From positions 1 through 64,000 of the forward strand of contig JAOTON010001818.1 in the NCBI GenBank assembly GCA_034440635.1: a stretch of DNA of 64,000 nucleotides, given 5' to 3'. The notes beneath the pieces are model-generated. The model ran no database searches, was not told where the DNA came from, and saw only the letters and a list, made by a program, of their open reading frames with translations. Position numbers and translations under genes: made by a program. Position 1 is the stretch's first letter; every line of letters starts with the position of its first letter. The DNA is from Lepas anatifera (Eukaryota > Arthropoda > Thecostraca > Lepadidae). Shown piece after piece: positions 42,312 through 55,059 of the stretch.

Positions 42312-44790
42312 GTTTGCACATCCACCGCTCACGTGAAGGGAGACGTATCTAGAATGTAGAAGAAGGCTCTAGAATGTGGAGACGAAGCTGGCAAAATAGA
42401 CAATGGTAAGCCGAGCCTTTTTGAACTTAATTTGCAACAAAAATGCTGAGTCGTCCATCCAGCTCGCATATGCCCCTAGGCATTGCCAATGGCGACAGCC
42501 ATGTGAGACTATACACTGGCAACAAATATAGCCCATCGGAGACGGCACGGTTCAGCAATTCAATTACAACTTGTATGCAACTTGCATGCAACGCACGGCG
42601 TTGCATGCGGGGTTTTATTTCTATCGCTAATAATTGTTTAACCGTCACTGCTCGATCTATTCTAGCTGCGAAAATAAAAGATCAATTAATGTAACCTTTA
42701 GAGCTTAATATTCTACTTAAAATCAATATTTCATGTCACAGGGAACGGACAGTAATATTAAAGTTTCAGCAGAGCTGGCGACGAAGCTCCGGCATCATGA
42801 TCCGAGCGAACATTGAGAGGAATTACAGACATTTTTCACCTTCCGTTGACATCTGCTACTGCTTTTGCTTTCTTGGCGCCAACTCAGGTGTTTAACTGTG
42901 AGGCCTAAAGAGGCTTCGCAGCCTTTGGCGTGGTGTACTGGGAAAGCCACCTCGACAGACTTAGCCGTGATAACGGATCAAGAAGAGAAGGTTACGCGAA
43001 GTCTGATGACCGACATACTCCGCTGAGAGCTTTTGCAAATGAATCATACTTGGGCTGCGACGTTTCAGGCCTTCATTGAACTGGTGGCCTGCAACGCTCT
43101 GGACCAGGAGTTCATGTATGTCAGCTAGATGACGAAAACATGCACCGAATATCCAAATTTGGCCGCGCAGATAAGCTTTTGCTGCTGTCTGATTCAGCAA
43201 CCCACGTCGTGCACAGAATGCTATTTGCTCAGTCATGAAGGATACGTTCAAGCATACATGTCTACACTTAACTCTGTATCTCCGAAGTAAACGAAGGCTG
43301 CTATCTCAGGTGACAGCGGCATGTGTTTTAATTATCCTCATTACCATTTAACAAAGTCATATAAGAGAATACCCAAAGACTAACGAGAAACATTCAGTGT
43401 TCCCAATGCAATTACAGGCGCGAGTAAAAGTACGCTATATAAACTACAATCAGTTTTGCCACTAGGCTATATTTCAATCGATGTAATTCGTTTGAGACGT
43501 AGGTCAAGATGAGTTGCCGTGTATTTTACTAATCCATGCCTCGTGGATAGTTGAACCAAAGTGATTCCATTAGGATTCGACTATGTGTATATTAATGCTG
43601 TTCATTTTTCACAAAACGAGTTTGACGCCAAATCACTTGAAACCAGTCATCAGGGACTTTGTTTCCGATCTTAAGGTGACTCCTCTGTGAGTTATACAAT
43701 GTGCTGTGTGCTGGCTTCAAGATAGTCGAAATGAATTCATTGTGTCCACGACGGGAATACAATGAGCATGAGTCTGCCTGAAACGAGTTTGACATCAAAT
43801 CGAGTTAGACATCAGAAACCGGAAGCTCAGTCTATCCAAATGAAATCAATTATTGTCTTACTGTGTTGCCGATAAGGACAGCTAATGTTGAACTCCGTAA
43901 GATTTTACCTGGTTGCCTTCAGAGGTCAAGGATCTCGCCAACTCGCCCACGCTCGTGGGTAGCCAAATGAAGTTCAAGGAACAGAACTTAGGTAGCCAAT
44001 CACGGAGAATTGACAGATATCAAGATTTGCACTTACCAGCGCAAAACAATTATTTCCACGATCTTATCGCCACGTAAAAAGAACGATTTATAACATGGCA
44101 GTGCTACCTTGACTTATTTTAGGTACTATTATAACTATTGGTGACAGACGATATAAATTAGTGACAAATAATGTATCCTTACTCAACCGAGTTATTTCAC
44201 AGCTAAGTTAGAGATGGGTAGGTAACCACATCGGCAATGAAATTGACCCACAAAAAGCCATGAGAGAAAGGTAGTCTAAATTGCGATGGCATGGAATAGT
44301 GATATTCATTCTTTTTCTAAATTTGACAATTTATTTTAAACAAAAAGAGAAAACTTTTAAGTCTATATCAGGATTCATAGTGAAATTACTCAGCATAAGA
44401 TAGTAACTCTACTGCTTACTTTGTACTTGAGGACTCGTTTCATGGAATAAGAGATGGTGTGGTAGCCAGGCCGGCCATGAAAATTACGATTAGGGACCAC
44501 CAGGTAGCCACTTGGGTAACCACAAAGTTTTGCGTTTCTGGCGCGCGAGTAGCGAGAATAAAACAGGCAGAAATACTACGTGTTGAAGCTGCTGTGTGGG
44601 TGTGGGCTTGGTGCGGGAATTCGGAGATAATGTCGAGGTGGTTGAAATGATATGAGGCTGTAGATTTTGACCTAAGTCAGAATAGGTTTTTTGCCAGTGG
44701 CAAATTCACTACCCATTTTTGAATATTATGCCACAGCCAGGGAAACATAGGACAAAGTGAAGTCTGCCAGATCTCAAAAGCCTAGGAGAA
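42312..44790. other. Region upstream of the recombinase-like gene
   Basis: About 2.5 kb with no convincing exon, TATA box or CpG-rich promoter. The transcription start of the gene is expected here or beyond, but cannot be placed. Confidence 0.35.
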
Positions 44791-44794
44791 TTGT

Positions 44795-45270
44795 GTGGTT
44801 TTTCAGCGTTTCAGTTTCAGTTTCAGTCAAGTTTCAGCGCAGCAGCAGGGGAACGAATCAAAGAACACGGCGGACGTAATTGACGCCGCTGCCCACAGAT
44901 TGAGTGCAGACAGCGCGGCCCCCCGCGCACCTGTTTTTTCTCGCGCGGCCCGGACCCCTGAGGTAAGGGGCCAACCGCCACGAATTGGGAACATTACCCA
45001 GAACCAACACACACACGCACAGACACCGAGCCGGCAGATCCGGGAGCGTCCACGGGTGCGACGGGCGTGTGTGTACTTGGCCGGCCAAAACCAAACTCCG
45101 CTGTAGAACTTATCGACGAAGCGTTGGCTTTCCAAATAGCCTGGGACGGCAGACCGGTACTGTTTTCGAAAATAAGGCCCGAAAATACGCCGTGCCTGGA
45201 AAACAATATTGTCCCATCATATTATCCGTTCCGATATTTTCTCAACTGGCCGAGACGTACCAGGACGTGC
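44795..45270 (+). repeat. Dispersed repeat B, plus-strand copy
   Basis: Inverted relative of 17295-17775 with the short CACACACACGCACAG core in place of the long GT run. Shared peptide stretches occur in one frame of both copies, but frames differ before and after the core, so coding is doubtful. Confidence 0.7.
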
Positions 45271-45854
45271 TCGACGCGACAGCCACGAGATTGTTTTATC
45301 ATATCGACGTGGACAAGTAAAAAGCCCTCCTGATTGGACCTTGTTTGAATGCATCTGAATCCGAATCAGAGTGGTGGTATCAAAAACAAGGGCTTTCCGA
45401 CGAGCTAAAAACACAGGATTCTGTGTTAGGCCACTTCAAAACTCTCCTCTAATGCTGGTTTTAGAGTGAAAGTAATGAAACGCAGCGCTTGAAGACATTG
45501 CCACCGATAGATCTAAACAAAACGGTAAGAAGTAGGGTACCATGCATGCCACGGTCTGATCAAAATACAAATTAAACAGGCATTAAACCCACACATACGG
45601 TGCAGCAGAGCATATCTTAATCAGATCATAATAAACACAGGAGATTTGAAAGTAAATTTAGGAAGAATTTAGCTGTGTTGTTTCAATATATCCGAAAAAA
45701 CACTAATCATTTACATTTTCAATGAAAAACAATACTCCTGTACAAAAACAATACAATACAATACGAAAGGTCTTGACGAGACGAATAACCATTATGCGAA
45801 CTTATTTTGGTTAAGTCAATAATGAGGTCACCAGAACTCAAAGAAGGATCCATA

Positions 45855-46212
45855 CAGTGGCCGAATCAGGGGGAGAGGGCGAAAAAGGCAGTTGATCCCC
45901 CAAACGAAAAAGTTCAGTGAAGAACCATATTCCCCCAAAAGCTGTCTACTTTTAGTCATTTTTCCCCGGCTCCTGCTCCTGAAGTCTATAAGCAAGGTTT
46001 TGGTGCTTTAACTGAACCATTAAACTTCAAACAGAACCAGTCAACTTCAGTGCAAGCATTGGACCTAGGTCCTCTTGATATCAAAAAAAGCTTTTGAGTG
46101 AATGATCCTTGAATAGCAAAAGCAAACATCTTGTGGCCGAATCTTTTACCGGGTTATTTTTGCTTTTCGACTTTGGTTGCCCCCCTTAACCTACCGGCCA
46201 GATCCGCCACTG
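45855..46212. mobile_element. 358-bp hAT-like miniature element
   Basis: Ends CAGTGGCCGAATCAGGGG (left) and, inverted on the right, CAGTGGCGGATCTGGCCGG. The flanking octamers GATCCATA (45847-45854) and GTTCCATA (46213-46220) differ at one base, an aged 8-bp target duplication. Confidence 0.6.
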
Positions 46213-46220
46213 GTTCCATA

Positions 46221-47587
46221 TGCCTGACAATCCCTGGCTACACCCATACAGCCATTTTTAGGTAATGGAAGAAGTTTCGAAAGACGTAGGTATGTACCTA
46301 ATTGGACACTTCGCATTCCAATGCAGCTGCTTACATTGCAAGTCCAATCCGTTTCCAAGTCCACACCACTTTAGCGACTGCCTGCTCCCGATGTCATAGG
46401 GCACTGACACTGAAAAAGATTGGTCTAGAATATGCCTAAATAGGCTATAAACCAAAAAAATTCCACCGCAATCCGCTAACTGTACTAACACCGTCCCGCG
46501 TACACTCCCCGTGGCCTGCGTCCTTAAAACTGAGGGAGGCGCTTGATCACGACACGAATGAAAAAATGCAGAGCGCACGTGCATCTTATACTTCCGGTGC
46601 TTCCACGACACAAGTATTGCCAGGTCAAAATGTGTACGGCATCTGTAAGGATACGACCATCTTGCCAATGTATTAGCAAGGCTGTCATAATTCCTGCTTT
46701 GATTATACGGGACAGCGTTGCTACCCTTGTACTGGCTTAATTGCGTGTTCATATCATTATGGAGGACGACTAATGTTGGTTTTAAAACAATGCCTGAACT
46801 ACTTTTTGTTTGGCACGAACTGGGTTTTGTCCTTCTTTAGCGTTGGTTATGCTCTAGTGAACCCCGATATCAGGGCTGTATTCGTATAGAAAGCACCATG
46901 TGCATGCTCCATGGGTCTGCAGGAGGCCTGAGCCGGCTAGCTGCCGTGCTGGCGCCGGCGGGCCGGACAGCAGATACCAGTCGGGAGACCTTGGAGGGGT
47001 AATGTGACAACAGGAGGTAAGAAAGTATTTATTTCCAAGTGGCTTGCATTGCTGTTTTGTAATAATTGACCTTGTTGGTTTCACTTTTAAGTCAATCTAT
47101 TTAGTATGCAATTGGCGTCAAACACCGAAGAGGGACGTCATGGGCATACATTTCCATCTCTACCACTCAAGTGCGTAGGCCGCCGCGACGTGGCTGGCTT
47201 CGATTCAGCCGACCCGGGTTCAAGGCCCAGCGGCTTCCCTGAACAAGGAGCATGCTGGCTCCCAAGAAACTCTGTTATATTCCATTGCCGGTTTAAAACA
47301 CATAATTAATGGTAATTATCAAAACTAATTGGGGCGCAAATTGAATTTTGTTGTTTGTGAATCCCGGGTGAACGAATTAGTGTGCTTAGCTGGAACCAGT
47401 CAATTGACTGGTGCAGTCGTTCTAGGTATACACACTTTCTACCCGCCCAAGGCTTGGCGATTAAGCATTAAAAATACATTTATTGAATTTAAAGTTAGGC
47501 ATGTCCATGTCCAATCACTGACAAACCTGCAATACGAAGGTAATGCTTGACTCTGCGCTAGAGGGACAGCAAATACCGCACCAAGAT
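46221..47587. other. Intergenic, no gene found
   Basis: A 164-codon minus-strand frame at 46258-46752 has unremarkable composition and no family resemblance that I can see. No splice-bounded exon is supported. Confidence 0.35.
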
Positions 47588-48621
47588 TTAACCCTCGCCC
47601 CACCGGGAGGGGGGCATCGATGGCCCCCTAAGGTTTTTCCGGGATAGCAGAAAAAATGAAGAGGCCCAGCACCGCGGTTGAGAGCTCCACCTCTCACTGC
47701 ATCATTTTCCCACCATCCCTGAAATTTTTTACCCCTGTTCACCCAAGGTCAGGTCACCAGACGAGGTCAACCAAGGTCACCTCACTTCAACTTTAGAGCT
47801 CTGTAAGAGCTACATTTCGAAGTCGATCGATTTGAAACTTCCTACACTTCATGGTCCCTCCAGGGTCTACAAGGTGTACATCCGGGATTTTTCGATTTCG
47901 TGCCCTGACGTCAGGTCACGAGGTGACCTCTCCCGTTGAAAAAGCATGGGGAAAAGCTGTCTTATGGTCTAAAAGTCACAAAAGCGATTGAAAATGCTCA
48001 GCTTGATCAGAAAAGCGTTCTTGGACACCTTTTCACGGATTCCAGGGGCCATATTTGGGCTTTGAACTCTTTAAGGTCATCCAAGGTCACCAGGGGTCAA
48101 AAACAGTATTTTGACAATAACTTTTGACCTAATTAAGTTAGAGCGCTGAAACAAACACCATCGTGTTTGTCTTGTCACTGGCTTTCATTTGATATACGGC
48201 AGTCACTTTCTGACCTTTCGTAACCTCAGGTCATCTTAGGTCACGAGGTGACCTCTGGAGGTCAAACCACTGGCGGGAGGTCTTTACGTTTTACATACCG
48301 GAAAAAGGATTGACGATTCCCTATCAAATGTACTTTACCAGACCTCAATAGCTCTAATGGCATAAGAGTTATGCCCAGTTTGCTTAAGCATTGCAGATTT
48401 GAGTGAAAATAGCCGATCTTGACCTAATTTGCCCTCTGGAGGTCAAACCATTGACCTGAGCACTAAAACACGTGAAGTAATTTCTTACTGAATTCACGCG
48501 AGCTTTCTAATGCACTTTGCAGATTTGCGCTAACGTCAATATTTTCGGAGTTAGAGGGGGAACATCGATGGCCCCCGGTGGGGCGAAGGTGGCGCTGGAC
48601 CCCCGGTGGGGCGCGGGTTAA
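47588..48621 (+). mobile_element. 1.03 kb TTAA-flanked element, copy 2
   Basis: Full-length relative of 28703-29733 (TTAACCCTCGCCCCACCGGG to GGTGGGGCGCGGGTTAA). Point differences are few, so both copies are fairly young. It carries the same dense AGGTCA/TGACCT hexamers and no coding frame. Confidence 0.75.
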
Positions 48622-48889
48622 TGGGCTTGGGATATATAGATATGCTTATTGAACTATCCACCACTCAACAATGGTTGAAAACAAGGAAAACTGAACGGGG
48701 TTGCAGGACAGCAGGATGCATGCATTGTTGTTATACGCAACTGCAATAGTTTTAACATGAAATTACAGACGGTGCTTCGGAGCACACCAAAACTGAGCTG
48801 TTATTCTAGGCCACCTACGTCTTAAAGGACTAAATATAAATTCACATCGACCATCACGATTTGATAACACAAGCATTAATAGTTAATAT

Positions 48890-49785
48890 AAGCCGACACA
48901 CAAACTATTACAATCAATCTAAGCCAGACCATGGAAAATACTTGAGGGGAATGTGACACCTTGGTCGAATCCTGGAATTTAGTGTAATTAGGCGTACTTT
49001 TAGTCAAAAATAATGAAACCACTCATGATTTCTCTGAAAAATGTACAATAAGCTCAATATTTGGTTTTTAAAAATACTCCTCTAGAAAAAGAAATAAATA
49101 TCAGTCTGTGGATAATGTCATGATCTGGCAACCACTACCATACTTGAAACGCTTCAAGGGCTTCGATTGGCTGATGCTCATCGTGACATCAGCATATGTT
49201 GATGTCGTCACACCAGTAGCTCACAACAATGGCCACTGGCGACGGGGGGCTGAGGGGGGCTGGTGTCAGGTACGTTTTAGCTTTTTTCTACGGAAATATC
49301 GAGTTCCAACACAAATGAAATATGGAGTACCGGGTTTTCCGACCTGCTTTACAACTTGCCTATCTCAGTTAAAATCACGTTGCGAAGGTGCCACATTCCC
49401 TTGAAGAGATACACCCCTGTAGTAGTATTCTACGCAAACTTGTATAAATATCAGGCTTCTGACTTTGACACTGGGCAGGAGACGAAGATGAGTCGATTTG
49501 CAAACACTGTTCCGCACCTGTAAGAGCAGGTTTATAATACACCCTAGACAGAACGGAACAGCAGTCGCAGAATCAACAATTGAGTAGCTGGAGATGTCTT
49601 CACATGCTTCTCAAGTCCCGCACTTGCGTGCCCTGTGCTTCCATGCCTACACTGCAATCTTCATTTTGTAGCTGCGCACAACTACTGTTCTCAATATATA
49701 AACTTATCTGGTAATGGGGAGCGAGCCATGCCGACGACAAAGTTTACCTCAAGCGGGGGTAAACCAAACAGTTATATTACAAATG
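48890..49785 (+). repeat. Dispersed repeat C, copy carrying an insertion
   Basis: Matches 55910-56262 except for the inserted element at 48946-49400 and a small 29-bp difference near 49630. Its right end (ATGCCGACGACAAAGTTTAC, about 49728-49785) also matches 13750-13805, linking it with dispersed repeat A. Confidence 0.7.
48946..49400 (-). mobile_element. 455-bp GGGAATGTG-ended miniature element, copy 1
   Basis: The inverted ends GGGGAATGTGACACC and GGGAATGTGGCACC are flanked by TTGA on both sides (48942-48945 and 49401-49404). The paralogous sequence at 55964-55967 has a single TTCA and no insertion, which proves mobility. It is inverted relative to the copy at 54532. Confidence 0.8.
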
Positions 49786-50399
49786 TTGCGATTGTAAGCT
49801 GGTCAGGGAACTGTTTTCGAGTAAACAGTTATAACAGTTATCTAAATAGTGGACTGTATCAATTATATGAAGGTTGACTATACATTGTTCGGTCTTCCCA
49901 TCCCAGAACCTTTTCAATCACCGTCAACAGAGAAAGCAGGAGGATCAATGGGCCGAATCTATTTTTCAATATTTTGGCGCTTGATGTCACGAGGGAACCA
50001 AATAATACATAAACACAGAGTATCTTTCTAAAACATGGAATGTGACAGTCATGGAAAATCACAGAGATGACATAACAGGTTCCAAGGTTGGATACGGTCT
50101 ACAACCACTCGGCTGGGCTGCACCGGTGAATATTCACGCGTACAGGCCTGCACTGGCCTGCACCAATCCTTAAAGGCCGGCCGCTACGCGCGACCGGCTA
50201 ATATTCAAAACACTAGCACACACGTTAAAATCCTCACTTAAAGTTACACCGGTGGCGGGGCTCCGAAATGACTTTAGCGTTCGAAATAAATCTAAAAGGT
50301 TAGAACTATCCCCAGCGGGATGAACGAACTGGTCAGGCAGGCCAAATTCGCCCACTGAAGATAGTTTTACGTTAAATTCCAATAAGTTCTAATATATAA

Positions 50400-50907
50400 T
50401 TAAATAAAGTGTCTCTGCGCTGGCAAACAGTGCCAAACGCAGAGCCCAGCCCACACCCACCGGCGGAGTCGTCCCAACCAGCCCCCGTTCAAGTTGCCTG
50501 GCATTTTGCGGCGGTGACGTCATCGCCGCGATGCCGCAGGCGTTTTGCGGCTTGAAGTATCGGCAAACTGGGTATATTTGACGTGGTCAGTAAAGCTTGC
50601 AAATGACTGAAAGACTTCAAAAATGGCTTAGTTGACAAGTTTGATCATATTTCTAGCCATTACAGGGTTTCTGCAGCCCTAAGACCGGCCTGCAGGGACT
50701 TCAGGGGCTTTTCTCGCAGTGATGTTCCGTTGCTCTTAAGAGTCATTATCAGTGTAATAGCATCGCAATTTCATCCTTCACGTCATCGTTGCTTAGATGA
50801 AAATACGAAGTACGGGTTTTTCCAATGGAGGTTTTTTAGCGAGACGAACAAATTTTTGAGGTACCGCGTGGTCGCGAGTCCAGGACTTATTTTGGGGAGG
50901 CTAGAAA
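50400..50907. other. Intergenic with GC-rich stretch
   Basis: A GC-rich part at 50440-50560 is repeat-poor and has no supported frame. Nothing else recognised. Confidence 0.3.
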
Positions 50908-51169
50908 ACTCTGGCGGATACAAGGGGACTAGGGCTCGAGCCCCCCAATGTTAGTGTCTAGTAAATGCATAGGCCGATGCTGATGTGAGGCAATGGCGAG
51001 GAGGCTCGAACCCCCTTGCCCATACCCCAAAAGTCCTGTACCCGCCACTGTCCCCCGCCATAGCCTCCGAACAGCCTTTGCTTATACAGATATTAGTAGA
51101 CATCTCGGAGGGGTCCCCTCGAAATTTAGGAGGCTCGTGAGCCCCATAACCTCCTTATATCCGCCACTG
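50908..51169. mobile_element. Miniature element with CTGGCGGATA ends
   Basis: CTGGCGGATACAAGGGG on the left is matched by inverted CCAGTGGCGGATATAAGG on the right. A target duplication is not clear. It directly adjoins a second element of the same style. Confidence 0.45.
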
Positions 51170-51176
51170 GTACTAC

Positions 51177-51486
51177 AGGCGGATCCAGGGGACAAAGCCC
51201 GGGCGGGTGTCCTCCGATGTGCCCTCGAGGTCACACCTGAGATGGTCACAGCGCCTCCTGAAAGGTCGATGGAGCCACCTGAAATGTCGCTTCCCACCCC
51301 CCCCTCCCTCCCCTCCACAGGAAGCGGAGAGCTGCGCCCGCTGATAGGATTTGGCGCCTGCACCTGATAGGTTTTGCCAGTCAAAAATGGGGCCCCCTGG
51401 TCCGAATGAAGCCCCCTGGTCTGGATGACATCCCCTCCCGGGAAGAATGCCCCCCCTCCCGACTGGTAATCCTGGATCCGCCTATG
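51177..51486. mobile_element. Miniature element with AGGCGGATCCAGG ends
   Basis: AGGCGGATCCAGGGG at the left and its inverted match AGGCGGATCCAGGA at the right share the GCGGATCCAGG core with the 9.9 kb insertion at 26726, so all are probably moved by one transposase family. No clear duplication. Confidence 0.5.
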
Positions 51487-51571
51487 ACTAGTGCCCTGTA
51501 TATATAAACAGCCCAATTAAAATAACTTAGGGTAAAATTTAATCACATTTACGGGTTTCAATGGGGTGAGT

Positions 51572-51746
51572 CAGAGGCGTAGCCAGGGAATTTTTTACGG
51601 GGGGGGACAGGAGTGGTCCGGCAATGATGACAAGGGGGAAAAATTGGCACTTGGCGGATGCAGGAGACAAGAAGGCACTTGGTCCTCCAATAGCCAATGG
51701 GGAGCACATTCCACGTCCATGCTGCTTTCGACGCCCATGACTGCAA
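51572..51746. mobile_element. Fragment of GGCGTAGCCAGGG-ended element
   Basis: AGAGGCGTAGCCAGGGAATT followed by a G run is a common hAT-type miniature-element end; the right side has a weak inverted match (CGACGCCCATGAC). Confidence 0.35.
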
Positions 51747-52204
51747 CTGTTAGAGCGATCGGCGCGTGTTACATTTAGGCCTTGAGCAGCGGCTATAATC
51801 GGGCTGAGGTGCGATATTTCCTACTATCGTTACTGTTTCCGTATTTGCCCAAGCCCAATCCTTTCACCCCGTATGTCGTTTCATTGGTTTTTATTCTCGC
51901 TCGGTCCTGTCATGTTGCTCTTTTACAGTATTGCGGATCAGTAAAAACTGTAGAAGGATTGCCAGACTAGTATACTTTTTAGTATAACATACCAAATGCT
52001 ACTAGGTTTGTCAACATATTTCACTTTACAGACATTAAAGTGCAAAAAGTCTATTCAATGGCTCTTTTCTTAAATTTTTAAACTTTATTTATCCACAAAG
52101 CTTAAATTTTAACCCTCAAAATAAGGAGATTTTTCCTTTCTTAGTAGATACCAAGAAAACAACCAAAATTTTACTAGTAGAAAACTTGAACCAACCTGGG
52201 ATTC

Positions 52205-53491
52205 TAGGGCCTTGGTCCCAACTGACTTCTCAACGAGTCGCAACAATGGCGGCGCGCGTGCCGCCCAGGCCATAATTGCCATGACTACCAGCGAGTCGCG
52301 CGAACAGAAGTGAAGTAACTCCGAGCGCTCTATTATTGGAGATATACCACGCGAAATAAGGTCGATTTTTAGATGCAATTTCAACAACAAAAACAGGGAA
52401 TTCAAGTAGCACGAAAACGACACAGAGCAGAGGTAGCAGCAAAATAATCATAAAAACACTCCATACCGGTTCCAGCAACACTTCAGAGGCAGATACAGAC
52501 CTGTTCCGATGCCATTTCCACGGAAAAAAGTGTAAAACTTCTTCCAAAAAGGAATCAGAGCCTTCTTCTTCAATTGGAAGCTACACAAATTCGCAGTTAT
52601 CGTGCACTTCACTAACGCGTCTCGCTGACGCTCCGCGCAGCCACGCACACCCCACCGTCGCACGCCTGTCGGCCGACTGAAGCACCTGATTGGCTGCCGC
52701 GCCGCCGCGCCGGCCGGCTGCGGCGGCGACAGTGGCGCCTTCAGCTGATGTTCCCTGAGAGGGTGAGTTTAATGAAACACCAAATAATTTGTGTATAGCT
52801 CATATCTAGCAATTTCTCGATTGTAAAAAAATGCGAGAATAGCCTCTGAATACACATTCATGGTACGCCTCTGCACAACTGCAGGGGCTCTGGTGATGCC
52901 AATCTAGGACAGCTATGGTGATGCTAAGGAAACTATTTTATTGTTTATTATTCCAAATATCAATATTTCGTAAAACAAATACATTAAATTTTTGTTTGCC
53001 ATAAGAATCTACATATAAATATGACCTTGTCTCAAAATGACCAAACATCAGCCAAATCTGAAGGCCCCTTTGGTGTTTTTTAAGGCCAAAAACCTTTTTC
53101 TGGAATTCACCCCAAAAAACAAGGCACACTTATCAAAGCGATCACGCTGAACAATTTTGTAATGCCATGTTTTCCATCGAAAATGGACGCAACATGCTCA
53201 AAATCTGAACGCAAAATTTGAAACCTCCTTAAATACAATAATTTGTTCAAGAAATGTATTAAATTTTCATTGAAAATAAAGATAAGCATCTAAATATACC
53301 CTTATCTCAAAATGAGCAAAATCGTCAAAAACTTTGTGGTCGGTGGCGTATTTGTTCCTCTCACAAAGAACCAAAGTCAAAATTTCTAGTAGCAGCCGAC
53401 CAGAAATGATGAAGCCGACAAAGGCAGGTTAAAGGGTATCCACACCGGCCGTTCTAGTCACTTGTGGTCTGCTGCGTATTTTTTCTTGGCT
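52205..53491 (+). repeat. Dispersed repeat A, uninterrupted copy
   Basis: Matches 12768-12931 joined to 13822-14917. It lacks the ~890-bp segment containing the CPKCG blocks, so it shows the state before that insertion, or after its loss. It contains the GC-rich CTGATTGGCTGCCGCGCC block near 52685. Confidence 0.75.
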
Positions 53492-53630
53492 GTGTATGCT
53501 TGTATCATTGGTTTTGTGTGATTGAGTGTCTGATGGTGTGCTTGAAATCCTATTAATTCAACCTGAGTGGTCTCCATTGACGCTGGACTAAGAATAGCCA
53601 TGGTATTTGTGGAGAGTCCAAAGATGTCCA

Positions 53631-53654
53631 ATAAATAAATAAATAAATAAATAA
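53631..53654 (+). repeat. AAAT microsatellite
   Basis: Six copies of a four-base AAAT-type unit. Confidence 0.9.
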
Positions 53655-54424
53655 GCTGGGCTCCCTCGTCACGACGAAAACAGTGGGCATAACAAATGAA
53701 TTTTCAATATATCTTAACTTGCACATGGTAACATATATCACAAGCTCCGCTGATTCCTCTGATGTAAAGCACTTGCATGAGTTGGCTGATTTGTCCTTAA
53801 ATCTGTCCAAAACAGCCGTGTTTTGGCTACCTACATGTCATTCTGGCGATTTTTTTGTTTGAATAGAACTTTCCTTCTCTATCAATGCCTGATTTGCATT
53901 TTTATTGAACAAAGGTGCAACAAAAGAGATAAAAACAAAGATATAGTAAGTTTTTGGCTACCTAAAAAGTGTCCATTTTCTTCCGGGGTGCCCGTCAAAG
54001 TTGGTGTGCCCCCATACCAAAGCTCTGGCTGCGCACATGCATCAGTATGTAAATAAATCCGCATAAATTAAGAGTAATAACATGGAATAGAGATACCTGG
54101 AATGGAGACCTTAATGCAAACCCTTTTGCTTTTGGGTGCCAATCTAGGACATGAAAAAATGCTTCGGTAAGTAAAGCTCGGTAAGGACCAATGTAAGGTC
54201 TATGGGAGATGTGGTGGCCGATGACTTTGATGTGACTTATAAACCGTGGCTTGCACAGGAAAACGACCATGCATTTCGGAAAGCCCAATCTGTGCTGCGT
54301 CCGCTAATATACATTTTAGGCATGAAATATCTAAAATTGCAGAGCAAAGCGCAGGAGAAATCAGAATCTGATACTGCAGCTCAACTTGTATTATTACATG
54401 CTTTTAGGCTCGCGGAATCCGGCG

Positions 54425-54495
54425 ACGTAACAGCGCAGTGTGTTAGGGGTTCGTATAGTAAGTGAAGGATACCGGGTTCGAATCTCGCGCGTGGA
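54425..54495 (+). tRNA. tRNA-like relic
   Basis: ACAGCGCAGTGTGTTAGG resembles an A box and ACCGGGTTCGAATCTCG contains a perfect GGTTCGAAT B box at about the right distance. I could not fold a complete acceptor stem. A decayed tRNA or SINE head is likelier than a working gene. Confidence 0.3.
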
Positions 54496-54531
54496 ACTTT
54501 TCATCTTTATAATGGTAATTTCGTCGCTTAA

Positions 54532-54984
54532 AGGGAATGTGGCACCTTCACAACGTGATTTTAGCTGAGATAGCCAAGTTGTAAAGCAGGTCGGAAAACC
54601 CGGTACTCCATATTTCATTTGTCTGCGAACTCGATATTCCCGTAGAAAAAAGCTAAAACCTACCAGACACCAGACACCCCCCTCAGCCCCCCGTCGCCGG
54701 CGGCCATTTTTGTGAGCAACTGGTGTGACGTCATATGCTGACGTCACGATAAGCATCAGCCAATCGAAGCCCTTGAAGCGTTTCAAGTATGGTAGTGGTT
54801 GCCGGATCGTGACATCATCCACCGGCTGAGATTTATTTCTTTTTCTAGGGGAGCATTTTTGAAAACCAAATATTGAGCTTATTGTACAGTTTCCAGAGAA
54901 ATCATGAGTGTTTTCATTATTGTTGACTAAAAGTACGCCTAATTTCACTAAATTCCAGGATTAGTTCAATGTGCCACATTCCCT
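54532..54984 (+). mobile_element. 453-bp GGGAATGTG-ended miniature element, copy 2
   Basis: With the flanking TTAA (54528-54531 and 54985-54988), the two ends match for 18 bases as inverted TTAAAGGGAATGTGGCAC. TTAA duplication is the hallmark of piggyBac-type transposition. The 184-codon minus-strand frame across it is not conserved as protein in copy 1. Confidence 0.75.
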
Positions 54985-54988
54985 TTAA

Positions 54989-55056
54989 TAGCGCAGTTGG
55001 CAGCATGCTTTTCTCGCAAACCTAGTGTTCTGGGTTCGAATCCGGGCGCACGCTGA
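54989..55056 (+). tRNA. tRNA-like relic adjoining the TTAA element
   Basis: TAGCGCAGTTGGCAGCATGC is a good A box and CTGGGTTCGAATCCGGGC a good T-arm with B box. The 3' acceptor strand GCGCACGC lacks a matching 5' strand because the transposon edge (TTTAA) lies there, so the insertion may have removed or displaced the tRNA 5' end. Confidence 0.4.
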
Positions 55057-55059
55057 TTT

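Noticed and set aside
46258..46752. 164-codon minus-strand frame
   Set aside because: No homologue recognised, no splice context and ordinary composition for non-coding DNA.
47180..47245. tRNA-like B box (GGGTTCAAGGCCC)
   Set aside because: No A box or matching acceptor stem could be found at proper spacing.
54394..54948. 184-codon minus-strand frame
   Set aside because: It lies across a TTAA-flanked miniature element. The homologous element at 48946-49400 does not keep the frame.
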